Part shown: positions 1 through 12,388 of the stretch, in pieces | Layout of the letters: each line of letters begins with the position of its first letter | How positions within the stretch are numbered: the first letter of the stretch is position 1 | Program-made: the position numbers and the translations under genes | Notes under the pieces: model-generated | What the model saw: the letters and a program-made list of their open reading frames with translations, nothing else | Told to the model about the DNA's origin: nothing | The model's database searches: none | DNA from: Luidia sarsii | Taxonomy: Eukaryota; Echinodermata; Asteroidea; Paxillosida; Luidiidae | Length of the DNA: 64,000 nt | Direction of reading: 5' to 3' | Assembly: GCA_949987565.1 (NCBI GenBank) | Contig: OX465117.1 | Location: 6,386,621-6,450,620, forward strand

Positions 1-141
1 AATAATGATTGAGATATTAACGAGTAAAGTGTATTTTTCATTGCAGTTTCGGACTGCGGACTGACTGTTGTGTACTGATGTATGCACACACAAGCTGCCT
101 AGCTGACAGAGGTTGGTTCTCTTTGCTTGATCATCAAATCA
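1..141 (+). repeat. partial monomer at left window edge
   Basis: This is the right-hand part of a monomer cut by the window boundary. It belongs to the class carrying a CATTGCAG acceptor-like motif followed by TTCGGACTGCGGAC, seen again in monomers 1991-2221 and 5458-5688. It sits 2,080 bp before the equivalent part of monomer 1991, so it is the end of a further copy of the 9-monomer HOR. It has its own difference from those copies: an A in place of C in the TACTGCTG motif near 77. Confidence 0.9.
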
Positions 142-1764
142 TCATACTATGTTCGATTTCAGATTTTTCAAAGCTGATGCATAGGTGTTCTCCAGGTCTG
201 TTAGCAGGCTAAGTTTTAGCTTTGTCAAGTGAATAATGAATGAGATATTAACGAGCAAAGTGTATTTTTCTTTACAGTTGCTCTCCGCCGACTGACTGTT
301 GTGTACTGCTGTATGCACACACAAGCTGCCTAGCTGACAGAGGTTGGTTCTCTTTGCTTGATCATCAAATCATCATACTATGTTCGATTTCAGATTTTTC
401 AAAGCTGATGCATAGGTGTTCTCCAGGTCTGTTAGCAGGCTAAGTTTTAGCTTTGTCAAGTGAATAATGAATGAGATATTAACGAGCAAAGTGTATTTTT
501 CTTTGCAGTTTCTTTCCGCCGACTGACTGTTGGGTACTGCTGTATGCACACACAAGCTGCCTACCTGACAGAGGTTGGTTCTCTTTGCTTGATCATCAAA
601 TCATCATACTATGTTCGATTTAAGATTTTTCAAAGCTGATGCATAGGTGTTCTCCAGGTCTGTTAGCAGGCTAAGTTTTAGCCTTGTCAAGTGAATAATG
701 AATGAGATATTAACGAGCAAAGTGTATTTTTCTTTACAGTTGCTCTCCGCCGTCTGACTGTTGTGTACTGCAGTATGCACACACAAGCTGCCTAGCTGAC
801 AGAGGTTGGTTCTCTTTGCTTGATCATCAAAACATCATACTATGTTCGATTTCAGATTTTTCAAAGCTGATGCATAGGTGTTCTCCAGGTCTGTTAGCAG
901 GCTAAGTTTGAGCTTTGTCAAGTGAATAATGAATGAGATATTAACGAGCAAAGTGTATTTTTCTTTGCAGTTTCTCCCCGCCGACTGACTGTTGTGTACT
1001 GCTGTATGCACACACAAGCTGCCTAGCTGACAGAGGTTGGTTCTCTTTGCTTGATCATCAAATCATCATACTGTGTTCGATTTCAGATTGTTCAAAGCTG
1101 ATGCATAGGTGTTCTTCAGGTCTGTTAGCTGGCTAAGTTTTAGCTTTGTCAAGTGATTAATGAATGAGATATTAACGAGCAAAGTGTATTTTTCTTTACA
1201 GTTGCTCTCCGCCGTCTGACTATTGTGTACTGCTGTATGCACACACAAGCTGCCTAGCTGACAGAGGTTGGTTCTCTTTGCTTGATCATCAAATCATCAT
1301 ACTATGTTCGAATTTAAGATTTTTCAATACTGATGCATAGGTGTTCTCCAGGTCTGTTAGCAGGCTAAGTTTTAGCTTTGTCAAGTGAATAATGATTGAG
1401 ATATTAACGAGTAAAGTGTATTTTTCTTTGCAGTTTCTCTCCGCGGACTGACTGTTGGGTACTGCTGTATGCACACACAAGCTGCCTACCTGACAGAGGT
1501 TGGTTCTCTTTGCTTGATCATCAAATCATCATACTATGTTCGATTTCAGATTTTTCAAAGCTGATGCATAGGTGTTCTCCAGGTCTGTTAGCAGGCTAAG
1601 TTTTAGCTTTGTCAAGTGAATAATGAATGAGATATTAACGAGCAAAGTGTATTTTTCTTTGCAGTTTCTCCCCGCCGACTGACTGTTGTGTACTGCTGTA
1701 TGCACACACAAGCTGCCTACCTGAAAGAGGTTGGTTATCTTTGCTTGATCATCAAATCATCATA

Positions 1765-1895
1765 GTAAGTTCGATTTAAGATTTTTCAAAGCTGATGCAT
1801 AGGTGTTCTCCAGGTCTGTTTGCAGGCTAAGTTTTAGCTTTGTCATAAGAATAATGAATGAGATATTAACGAGCAAAGTATATTTTTCTTTGCAG
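1765..1895 (+). other. intron-like 131-nt segment (GTAAGT ... AG)
   Basis: In monomer 1760 two changes turn the common CATACTATG into CATAGTAAG, creating GTAAGT at 1765-1770. The 3' splice-site-like module of the same monomer ends with AG at 1894-1895. The 131-nt segment thus has a 5' splice-site-like hexamer, a TTAAC branch-like motif, a pyrimidine tract and CAG in proper order. The same arrangement is at 5232-5362 in the duplicate monomer. I see no exon with coding potential on either side, so this is only a possible splicing substrate. Confidence 0.25.
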
Positions 1896-4800
1896 GTGCT
1901 CGCCGCCGTCTAACTGTTGTGTACTGCTGTATGCACACACAAGCTGCCTAGCTGACAGAGGTTGGTTCTCTTTGCTTGATCATCAAATCATCATACTATG
2001 TTCGATTTAAGATTTTTCAATGCTGATGCATAGGTGTTCTCCAGTTCTGTTAGCAGGCTAAGTTTTAGCTTTGTCAAGTGAATAATGATTGAGATATTAA
2101 CGAGTAAAGTGTATTTTTCATTGCAGTTTCGGACTGCGGACTGACTGTTGTGTACTGCTGTATGCACACACAAGCTGCCTAGCTGACAGAGGTTGGTTCT
2201 CTTTGCTTGATCATCAAATCATCATACTATGTTCGATTTCAGATTTTTCAAAGCTGATGCATAGGTGTTCTCCAGGTCTGTTAGCAGGCTAAGTTTTAGC
2301 TTTGTCAAGTGAATAATGAATGAGATATTAACGAGCAAAATGTATTTTTCTTTACAGTTGCTCTCCTCCGACTGACTGTTGTGTACTGCTGTATGCACAC
2401 ACAAGCTGCCTAGCTGACAGAGGTTGGTTCTCTTTGCTTGATCATCAAATCATCATACTATGTTCGATTTCAGATTTTTCAAAGCTGATGCATAGGTGTT
2501 CTCCAGGTCTGTTAGCAGGCTAAGTTTTAGCTTTGTCAAGTGAATAATGAATGAGATATTAACGAGCAAAGTGTATTTTTCTTTGCAGTTTCTTTCCGCC
2601 GACTGACTGTTGGGTACTGCTGTATGCACACACAAGCTGCCTACCTGACAGAGGTTGGTTCTCTTTGCTTGATCATCAAATCATCATACTATGTTCGATT
2701 TAAGATTTTTCAAAGCTGATGCATAGGTGTTCTCCAGGTCTGTTAGCAGGCTAAGTTTTAGCCTTGTCAAGTGAATAATGAATGAGATATTAACGAGCAA
2801 AGTGTATTTTTCTTTACAGTTGCTCTCCGCCGTCTGACTGTTGTGTACTGCAGTATGCACACACAAGCTGCCTAGCTGACAGAGGTTGGTTCTCTTTGCT
2901 TGATCATCAAAACATCATACTATGTTCGATTTCAGAATTTTCAAAGCTGATGCATAGGTGTTCTCCAGGTCTGTTAGCAGGCTAAGTTTGAGCTTTGTCA
3001 AGTGAATAATGAATGAGATATTAACGAGCAAAGTGTATTTTTCTTTGCAGTTTCTCCCCGCCGACTGACTGTTGTGTACTGCTGTATGCACACACAAGCT
3101 GCCTAGCTGACAGAGGTTGGTTCTCTTTGCTTGATCATCAAATCATCATACTGTGTTCGATTTCAGATTGTTCAAAGCTGATGCATAGGTGTTCTTCAGG
3201 TCTGTTAGCTGGCTAAGTTTTAGCTTTGTCAAGTGATTAATGAATGAGATATTAACGAGCAAAGTGTATTTTTCTTTACAGTTGCTCTCCGCCGTCTGAC
3301 TGTTGTGTACTGCTGTATGCACACACAAGCTGCCTAGCTGACAGAGGTTGGTTCTCTTTGCTTGATCATCAAATCATCATACTATGTTCGAATTTAAGAT
3401 TTTTCAATACTGATGCATAGGTGTTCTCCAGGTCTGTTAGCAGGCTAAGTTTTAGCTTTGTCAAGTGAATAATGATTGAGATATTAACGAGTAAAGTGTA
3501 TTTTTCTTTGCAGTTTCTCTCCGCGGACTGACTGTTGGGTACTGCTGTATGCACACACAAGCTGCCTACCTGACAGAGGTTGGTTCTCTTTGCTTGATCA
3601 TCAAATCATCATACTATGTTCGATTTAAGATTTTTCAAAACTGATCCATAGGTGTTCTCCAGGTCTGTTAGCAGGCTAAGTTTTAGCTTTGTCAAGTGAA
3701 TAATGAATGAGATATTAACGAGCAAAGTGTATTTTTCTTTGCAGTTTCTCTCCGCCGACTGACTGTTGTGTACTGCTGTATGCACACACAAGCTGCCTAC
3801 CTGACAGAGGTTGGTTCTCTTTGCTTGATCATCAAATCATCATAGTATGTTCGATTTCAGATTTTTCAAAGCTGATGCATAGGTGTTCTCCAGGTCTGTT
3901 AGCAGGCTAAGTTTTAGCTTTGTCAAGTGAATAATGAATGAGATATTAACGAGCAAAGTGTATTTTTCTTTGCAGTTTCTCTCCGCCGACTGACTGTTGT
4001 GTACTGCTGTATGCACACACAAGCTGCCTACCTGACAGAGGTTGGTTCTCTTTGCTTGATCATCAAATCATCATAGTATGTTCGATTTCAGATTTTTCAA
4101 AGCTGATGCATAGGTGTTCTCCAGGTCTGTTAGCAGGCTAAGTTTTAGCTTTTTCAAGTGAATAATGAATGAGATATTAACGAGCAAAGTGTATTTTTCT
4201 TTGCAGTTTCTCTCCGCCGACTGACTGTTGTGTACTGCTGTATGCACACACAAGCTGCCTAGCTGACAGAGGTTGGTTATCTTTGCTTGATCATCAAATC
4301 ATCATACTATGTTCGATTTAAGATTTTTCAAAGCTGATGCATAGGTGTTCTCCAGGTCTGTAAGCAGGCTAAGTTTTAGCCTTGTCAAGTGAATAATGAA
4401 TGAGATATTAACGAGCAAAGTGTATTTTTCTTTACAGTTGCTCTCCGCCGTCTGACTGTTGTGTACTGCAGTATGCACACACAAGCTGCCTAGCTGACAG
4501 AGGTTGGTTCTCTTTGCTTGATCATCAAATCATCATACTGTGTTCGATTTCAGATTGTTCAAAGCTGATGCATAGGTGTTCTTCAGGTCTGTTAGCTGGC
4601 TAAGTTTTAGCTTTGTCAAGTGATTAATGAATGAGATATTAACGAGCAAAGTGTATTTTTCTTTACAGTTGCTCTCCGCCGTCTGACTATTGTGTACTGC
4701 TGTATGCACACACAAGCTGCCTAGCTGACAGAGGTTGGTTCTCTTTGCTTGATCATCAAATCATCATACTATGTTCGAATTTAAGATTTTTCAATACTGA

Positions 4801-5231
4801 TGCATAGGTGTTCTCCAGGTCTGTTAGCAGGCTAAGTTTTAGCTTTGTCAAGTGAATAATGATTGAGATATTAACGAGTAAAGTGTATTTTTCTTTGCAG
4901 TTTCTCTCCGCGGACTGACTGTTGGGTACTGCTGTATGCACACACAAGCTGCCTACCTGACAGAGGTTGGTTCTCTTTGCTTGATCATCAAATCATCATA
5001 CTATGTTCGATTTCAGATTTTTCAAAGCTGATGCATAGGTGTTCTCCAGGTCTGTTAGCAGGCTAAGTTTTAGCTTTGTCAAGTGAATAATGAATGAGAT
5101 ATTAACGAGCAAAGTGTATTTTTCTTTGCAGTTTCTCCCCGCCGACTGACTGTTGTGTACTGCTGTATGCACACACAAGCTGCCTACCTGAAAGAGGTTG
5201 GTTATCTTTGCTTGATCATCAAATCATCATA

Positions 5232-5362
5232 GTAAGTTCGATTTAAGATTTTTCAAAGCTGATGCATAGGTGTTCTCCAGGTCTGTTTGCAGGCTAAGTT
5301 TTAGCTTTGTCATAAGAATAATGAATGAGATATTAACGAGCAAAGTATATTTTTCTTTGCAG
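5232..5362 (+). other. second intron-like 131-nt segment, HOR copy of 1765-1895
   Basis: This is the copy of the intron-like segment in monomer 5227, produced by the 3,467-bp duplication. GTAAGT is at 5232-5237, the branch-like TTAAC follows, and AG is at 5361-5362. Because it was copied with the HOR it is not independent evidence of function. Confidence 0.25.
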
Positions 5363-7999
5363 GTGCTCGCCGCCGTCTAACTGTTGTGTACTGCTGTATG
5401 CACACACAAGCTGCCTAGCTGACAGAGGTTGGTTCTCTTTGCTTGATCATCAAATCATCATACTATGTTCGATTTAAGATTTTTCAATGCTGATGCATAG
5501 GTGTTCTCCAGGTCTGTTAGCAGGCTAAGTTTTAGCTTTGTCAAGTGAATAATGATTGAGATATTAACGAGTAAAGTGTATTTTTCATTGCAGTTTCGGA
5601 CTGCGGACTGACTGTTGTGTACTGCTGTATGCACACACAAGCTGCCTAGCTGACAGAGGTTGGTTCTCTTTGCTTGATCATCAAATCATCATACTATGTT
5701 CGATTTCAGATTTTTCAAAGCTGATGCATAGGTGTTCTCCAGGTCTGTTAGCAGGCTAAGTTTTAGCTTTGTCAAGTGAATAATGAATGAGATATTAACG
5801 AGCAAAATGTATTTTTCTTTACAGTTGCTCTCCTCCGACTGACTGTTGTGTACTGCTGTATGCACACACAAGCTGCCTAGCTGACAGAGGTTGGTTCTCT
5901 TTGCTTGATCATCAAATCATCATACTATGTTCGATTTCAGATTTTTCAAAGCTGATGCATAGGTGTTCTCCAGGTCTGTTAGCAGGCTAAGTTTTAGCTT
6001 TGTCAAGTGAATAATGAATGAGATATTAACGAGCAAAGTGTATTTTTCTTTGCAGTTTCTTTCCGCCGACTGACTGTTGGGTACTGCTGTATGCACACAC
6101 AAGCTGCCTACCTGACAGAGGTTGGTTCTCTTTGCTTGATCATCAAATCATCATACTATGTTCGATTTAAGATTTTTCAAAGCTGATGCATAGGTGTTCT
6201 CCAGGTCTGTTAGCAGGCTAAGTTTTAGCCTTGTCAAGTGAATAATGAATGAGATATTAACGAGCAAAGTGTATTTTTCTTTACAGTTGCTCTCCGCCGT
6301 CTGACTGTTGTGTACTGCAGTATGCACACACAAGCTGCCTAGCTGACAGAGGTTGGTTCTCTTTGCTTGATCATCAAAACATCATACTATGTTCGATTTC
6401 AGAATTTTCAAAGCTGATGCATAGGTGTTCTCCAGGTCTGTTAGCAGGCTAAGTTTGAGCTTTGTCAAGTGAATAATGAATGAGATATTAACGAGCAAAG
6501 TGTATTTTTCTTTGCAGTTTCTCCCCGCCGACTGACTGTTGTGTACTGCTGTATGCACACACAAGCTGCCTAGCTGACAGAGGTTGGTTCTCTTTGCTTG
6601 ATCATCAAATCATCATACTGTGTTCGATTTCAGATTGTTCAAAGCTGATGCATAGGTGTTCTTCAGGTCTGTTAGCTGGCTAAGTTTTAGCTTTGTCAAG
6701 TGATTAATGAATGAGATATTAACGAGCAAAGTGTATTTTTCTTTACAGTTGCTCTCCGCCGTCTGACTGTTGTGTACTGCTGTATGCACACACAAGCTGC
6801 CTAGCTGACAGAGGTTGGTTCTCTTTGCTTGATCATCAAATCATCATACTATGTTCGAATTTAAGATTTTTCAATACTGATGCATAGGTGTTCTCCAGGT
6901 CTGTTAGCAGGCTAAGTTTTAGCTTTGTCAAGTGAATAATGATTGAGATATTAACGAGTAAAGTGTATTTTTCTTTGCAGTTTCTCTCCGCGGACTGACT
7001 GTTGGGTACTGCTGTATGCACACACAAGCTGCCTACCTGACAGAGGTTGGTTCTCTTTGCTTGATCATCAAATCATCATACTATGTTCGATTTAAGATTT
7101 TTCAAAACTGATCCATAGGTGTTCTCCAGGTCTGTTAGCAGGCTAAGTTTTAGCTTTGTCAAGTGAATAATGAATGAGATATTAACGAGCAAAGTGTATT
7201 TTTCTTTGCAGTTTCTCTCCGCCGACTGACTGTTGTGTACTGCTGTATGCACACACAAGCTGCCTACCTGACAGAGGTTGGTTCTCTTTGCTTGATCATC
7301 AAATCATCATAGTATGTTCGATTTCAGATTTTTCAAAGCTGATGCATAGGTGTTCTCCAGGTCTGTTAGCAGGCTAAGTTTTAGCTTTTTCAAGTGAATA
7401 ATGAATGAGATATTAACGAGCAAAGTGTATTTTTCTTTGCAGTTTCTCTCCGCCGACTGACTGTTGTGTACTGCTGTATGCACACACAAGCTGCCTAGCT
7501 GACAGAGGTTGGTTATCTTTGCTTGATCATCAAATCATCATACTATGTTCGATTTAAGATTTTTCAAAGCTGATGCATAGGTGTTCTCCAGGTCTGTAAG
7601 CAGGCTAAGTTTTAGCCTTGTCAAGTGAATAATGAATGAGATATTAACGAGCAAAGTGTATTTTTCTTTACAGTTGCTCTCCGCCGTCTGACTGTTGTGT
7701 ACTGCAGTATGCACACACAAGCTGCCTAGCTGACAGAGGTTGGTTCTCTTTGCTTGATCATCAAATCATCATACTATGTTCGATTTCAGATTTTTCAAAG
7801 CTGATGCATAGGTGTTCTCCAGGTCTGTTAGCAGGCTAAGTTTGAGCTTTGTCAAGTGAATAATGAATGAGATATTAACGAGCAAAGTGTATTTTTCTTT
7901 GCAGTTTCTCCCCGCCGACTGACTGTTGTGTACTGCTGTATGCACACACAAGCTGCCTAGCTGACAGAGGTTGGTTCTCTTTGCTTGATCATCAAATCA

Positions 8000-10900
8000 T
8001 CATACTGTGTTCGATTTCAGATTGTTCAAAGCTGATGCATAGGTGTTCTTCAGGTCTGTTAGCTGGCTAAGTTTTAGCTTTGTCAAGTGATTAATGAATG
8101 AGATATTAACGAGCAAAGTGTATTTTTCTTTACAGTTGCTCTACGCCGTCTGACTGTTGTGTACTGCTGTATGCACACACAAGCTGCCTAGCTGACAGAG
8201 GTTGGTTCTCTTTGCTTGATCATCAAATCATCATACTATGTTCGAATTTAAGATTTTTCAATACTGATGCATAGGTGTTCTCCAGGTCTGTTAGCAGGCT
8301 AAGTTTTAGTTTTGTCAAGTGAATAATGATTGAGATATTAACGAGTAAAGTGTATTTTTCTTTGCAGTTTCTCTCCGCAGACTGACTGTTGGGTACTGCT
8401 GTATGCACACACAAGCTGCCTACCTGACAGAGGTTGGTTCTCTTTGCTTGATCATCAAATCATCATACTATGTTCGATTTAAGATTTTTCAAAACTGATG
8501 CATAGGTGTTCTCCAGGTCTGTTAGCAGGCTAAGTTTTAGCTTTGTCAAGTGAATAATGAATGAGATATTAACGAGCAAAGTGTATTTTTCTTTGCAGTT
8601 TCTCTCCGCCGACTGACTGTTGTGTACTGCTGTATGCACACACAAGCTGCCTACCTGACAGAGGTTAGTTCTCTTTGCTTGATCATCAAATCATCATAGT
8701 ATGTTCGATTTCAGATTTTTCAAAGCTGATGCATAGGTGTTCTCCAGGTCTGTTAGCAGGCTAAGTTTTAGCTTTTTCAAGCGAATAATGAATGAGATAT
8801 TAACGAGCAAAGTGTATTTTTCTTTACAGTTGCTCTCCGCCGACTGACTGTTGTGTACTGCTGTATGCACACCCAAGCTGCCTAGCTGACAGAGGTTGGT
8901 TCTCTTTGCTTGATCATCAAATCATCATACTATGTTCGATTTCAGATTTTTCAAAGCTGATGCATAGGTGTTCTCCAGGTCTGTTAGCAGGCTAAGTTTT
9001 AGCTTTGTCAAGTGAATAATGAATGAGATATTAACGAGCAAAGTGTATTTTTCTTTGCAGTTTCTCCCCGCCGACTGACTGTTGTGTACTGCTGTATGCA
9101 CACACAAGCTGCCTAGCTGACAGAGGTTGGTTCTCTTTGCTTGATCATCAAATCATCATACTGTGTTCGATTTCAGATTGTTCAAAGCTGATGCATAGGT
9201 GTTCTTCAGGTCTGTTAGCTGGCTAAGTTTTAGCTTTGTCAAGTGATTAATGAATGAGATATTAACGAGCAAAGTGTATTTTTCTTTACAGTTGCTCTCC
9301 GCCGTCTGACTGTTGTGTACTGCTGTATGCACACACAAGCTGCTTAGCTGACAGAGGTTGGTTCTCTTTGCTTGATCATCAAATCATCATACTATGTTCG
9401 ATTTAAGATTTTTCAATGCTGATGCATAGGTGTTCTCCAGGTCTGTTAGCAGGCTAAGTTTTAGCTTTGTCAAGTGAATAATGATTGAGATATTAACGAG
9501 TAAAGTGTATTTTTCTTTGCAGTTTCTCTCCGCGGACTGACTGTTGGGTACTGCTGTATGCACACACAAGCTGCCTACCTGACAGAGGTTGGTTCTCTTT
9601 GCTTGATCATCAAATCATCATACTATGTTCGATTTAAGATTTTTCAAAACTGATGCATAGGTGTTCTCCAGGTCTGTTAGCAGGCTAAGTTTTAGCTTTG
9701 TCAAGTGAATAATTAATGAGATATTAACGAGCAAAGTGTATTTTTCTTTGCAGTTTCTCTCCGCCGACTGACTGTTGTGTACTGCTGTATGCACACACAA
9801 GCTGCCTACCTGACAGAGGTTGGTTCTCTTTGCTTGATCATAAAATCATCATACTATGTTCGATTTCAGATTTTTCAAACCTGATGCATAGGTGTTCTCC
9901 AGGTCTGTTAGCAGGCTAAGTTTGAGCTTTGTGAAGTGAATAATGAATGAGATAATAACGAGCAAAGTGTATTTTTCTTTACAGTTGCTCTCCGCCGTCT
10001 GACTGTTGTGTACTGCTGTATGCACACACAAGCTGCCTAGCTGACAGAGGTTGGTTCTCTTTGCTTGATCATCAAATCATCATACTATGTTCGATTTAAG
10101 ATTTTTCAAAACTGATGCATAGGTGTTCTCCAGGTCTGTTAGCAGGCTAAGTTTTAGCTTTGTCAAGTGAATAATGAATGAGATATTAACGAGCAAAGTG
10201 TATTTTTCTTTGCAGTTTCTCTCCGCCGACTGACTGTTGTGTACTGCTGTATGCACACACAAGCTGCCTACCTGACAGAGGTTGGTTCTCTTTGCTTGAT
10301 CATCAAATCATCATAGTATGTTCGATTTAAGATTTTTCAAAGCTGATGCATAGGTGTTCTCCAGGTCTGTTAGCAGGCTAAGTTTTAGCTTTTTCAAGTG
10401 AATAATGAATGAGATATTAACGAGCAAAGTGTATTTTTCTTTGCAGTTTCTCTCCGCCGACTGACTGTTGTGTACTGCTGTATGCACACACAAGCTGCCT
10501 AGCTGACAGAGGTTGGTTCTCTTTGCTTGATCATCAAATCATCATACTATGTTCGATTTCAGATTTTTCAAAGCTGATGCATAGGTGTTCTCCAGGTCTG
10601 TTAGCAGGCTAAGTTGAGCTTTGTCAAGTGAATAATGAATGAGATATTAACGAGCAAAGTGTATTTTTCTTTGCACTTTCTCCCCGCCGACTGACTGTTG
10701 TGTACTGCTGTATGCACACACAAGCTGCCTAGCTGACAGAGGTTGGTTCTCTTTGCTTGATCATCAAATCATCATACTGTGTTCGATTTCAGATTGTTCA
10801 AAGCTGATGCATAGGTGTTCTTCAGGTCTGTTAGCTGGCTAAGTTTTAGCTTTGTCAAGTGATTAATGAATGAGATATTAACGAGCAAAGTGTATTTTTC

Positions 10901-12388
10901 TTTACAGTTGCTCTCCGCCGTCTGACTGTTGTGTACTGCTGTATGCACACACAAGCTGCCTAGCTGACAGAGGTTGGTTCTCTTTGCTTGATCATCAAAT
11001 CATCATACTATGTTCGATTTAAGATTTTTCAATGCTGATGCATAGGTGTTCTCCAGGTCTGTTAGCAGGCTAAGTTTTAGCTTTGTCAAGTGAATAATGA
11101 ATGAGATATTAACGAGCAAAGTATATTTTTCTTTGCAGGTGCTCGCCGCCGTCTAACTGTTGTGTACTGCTGTATGCACACACAAGCTGCCTAGCTGACA
11201 GAGGTTGGTTCTCTTTGCTTGATCATCAAATCATCATACTATGTTCGATTTAAGATTTTTCAAAGCTGATGCATAGGTGTTCTCCAGGTCTGTTAGCAGG
11301 CTAAGTTTTAGCTTTGTCAAGTGAATAATGATTGAGATATTAACGAGTAAAGTGTATTTTTCTTTGCAGTTTCTCTCCGCGGACTGACTGTTGGGTACTG
11401 CTGTATGCACACACAAGCTGCCTACCTGACAGAGGTTGGTTCTCTTTGCTTGATCATCAAATCATCATACTATGTTCGATTTAAGATTTTTCAAAACTGA
11501 TGCATAGGTGTTCTCCAGGTCTGTTAGCAGGCTAAGTTTGAGCTTTGTCAAGTGAATAATGAATGAGATATTAACGAGCAAAGTGTATTTTTCTTTGCAG
11601 TTTCTCCCCGCCGACTGACCGTTGTGTACTGCTGTATGCACACACAAGCTGCCTAGCTGACAGAGGTTGGTTCTCTTTGCTTGATCATCAAATCATCATA
11701 CTGTGTTCGATTTCAGATTGTTCAAAGCTGATGCATAGGTGTTCTTCAGGTCTGTTAGCTGGCTAAGTTTTAGCTTTGTCAAGTGATTAATGAATGAGAT
11801 ATTAACGAGCAAAGTGTATTTTTCGTTACAGTTGCTCTCCGCCGTCTGACTGTTGTGTACTGCTGTATGCACACACAAGCTGCCTAGCTGACAGAGGTTG
11901 GTTCTCTTTGCTTGATCATCAAATCATCATACTATGTTCGATTTAAGATTTTTCAATGCTGATGCATAGGTGTTCTCCAGGTCTGTTAGCAGGCTAAGTT
12001 TTAGCTTTGTCAAGTGAATAATGAATGAGATATTAACGAGCAAAGTATATTTTTCCTTGCAGGTGCTCGCCGCCGTCTAACTGTTGTGTACTGCTGTATG
12101 CACACACAAGCTGCCTAGCTGACAGAGGTTGGTTCTCTTTGCTTGATCATCAAATCATCATACTATGTTCGATTGAAGATTTTTCAAAGCTGATGCATAG
12201 GTGTTCTCCAGGTCTGTTAGCAGGCTAAGTTTTAGCTTTGTCAAGTGAATAATGATTGAGATATTAACGAGTAAAGTGTATTTTTCTTTGCAGTTTCTCT
12301 CCGCGGACTGACTGTTGGGTACTGCTGTATGCACACACAAGCTGCCTACCTGGCAGAGGTTGGTTCTCTTTGCTTGATCATCAAATCA
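8000..12388 (+). repeat. irregular array ending in a 4-monomer HOR pair
   Basis: From 8000 to about 10541 the class order is irregular: classes of the first 8 kb appear without a clear long period. At the end a 4-mer repeats, 10542-11464 (923 bp) and 11465-12388 (924 bp). Its order is a CTCCCCGCC-class monomer, a GATTGTTC-class monomer, a GCAGGTGCTCG/TCTAAC monomer and a CCGCGGAC monomer. The first copy is one base shorter because of a deletion in AAGTTTGAGC (now AAGTTGAGC near 10613). The last GATTGTTC-class monomer in the window starts at 11696. Confidence 0.75.
10542..10771 (+). repeat. 230-bp monomer with private deletion and lost AG
   Basis: This monomer carries two changes I saw nowhere else: one base missing in the AAGTTTGAGC motif near 10613, and GCAC instead of GCAG at 10673-10676, which removes the AG of the splice-like module. 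Otherwise it belongs to the CTCCCCGCC class. It shows that single monomers can accumulate private mutations that have not yet spread. Confidence 0.85.

Larger units (their letters stand above)
1..3608 (+). repeat. 9-monomer HOR, 2,080-bp period
   Basis: Bases 1-1528 repeat at 2081-3608. Six complete monomer classes follow in the same order from 142 and from 2222, and the partial monomer at the left edge matches the one starting at 1991. The unit has one 232-bp monomer, which explains 9 x 231 + 1. The copies differ by scattered substitutions, for example TTTTT against AATTTT near 2937 and CTATTG against CTGTTG near 3301. The similarity ends where monomer 1529 (CTCCCCGCC class) faces monomer 3609 (GATCCAT class). 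Confidence 0.85.
1066..7999 (+). repeat. 15-monomer tandem duplication, 3,467-bp offset
   Basis: Monomers 1066 to 3609 recur in the same order at 4533 to 7076. The rare GACTATTG variant in monomer 1066 is found again at the equivalent place in monomer 4533 but not in the related monomer 3146, so this is a later duplication that contained the older 9-mer. After 7306 the copies slip by one monomer: 7307 matches 4071, not 3840, and 7538 matches 4302 (both carry TCTGTAAGCAGG). The second copy has therefore lost one monomer of the 3840/4071 pair. It also gained a CTCCCCGCC-class monomer at 7769. Confidence 0.85.

Noticed and set aside
142..324. Minus-strand open frame of 60-63 codons repeated once per monomer through the window
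   Set aside because: It starts at TTG, not ATG. It is broken by TAG or frameshifts in many monomers (for example 1760, 8000, 10542, 16549, 53757), and changes between classes alter residues freely. It is a periodic consequence of the repeat, not a gene family.
324..399. tRNA gene suggested by GTTCGA and box-like spacing
   Set aside because: The bases flanking the TTCGATT loop do not pair to form a T stem, and I could not find an acceptor stem. At most the boxes are reported as a weak finding.
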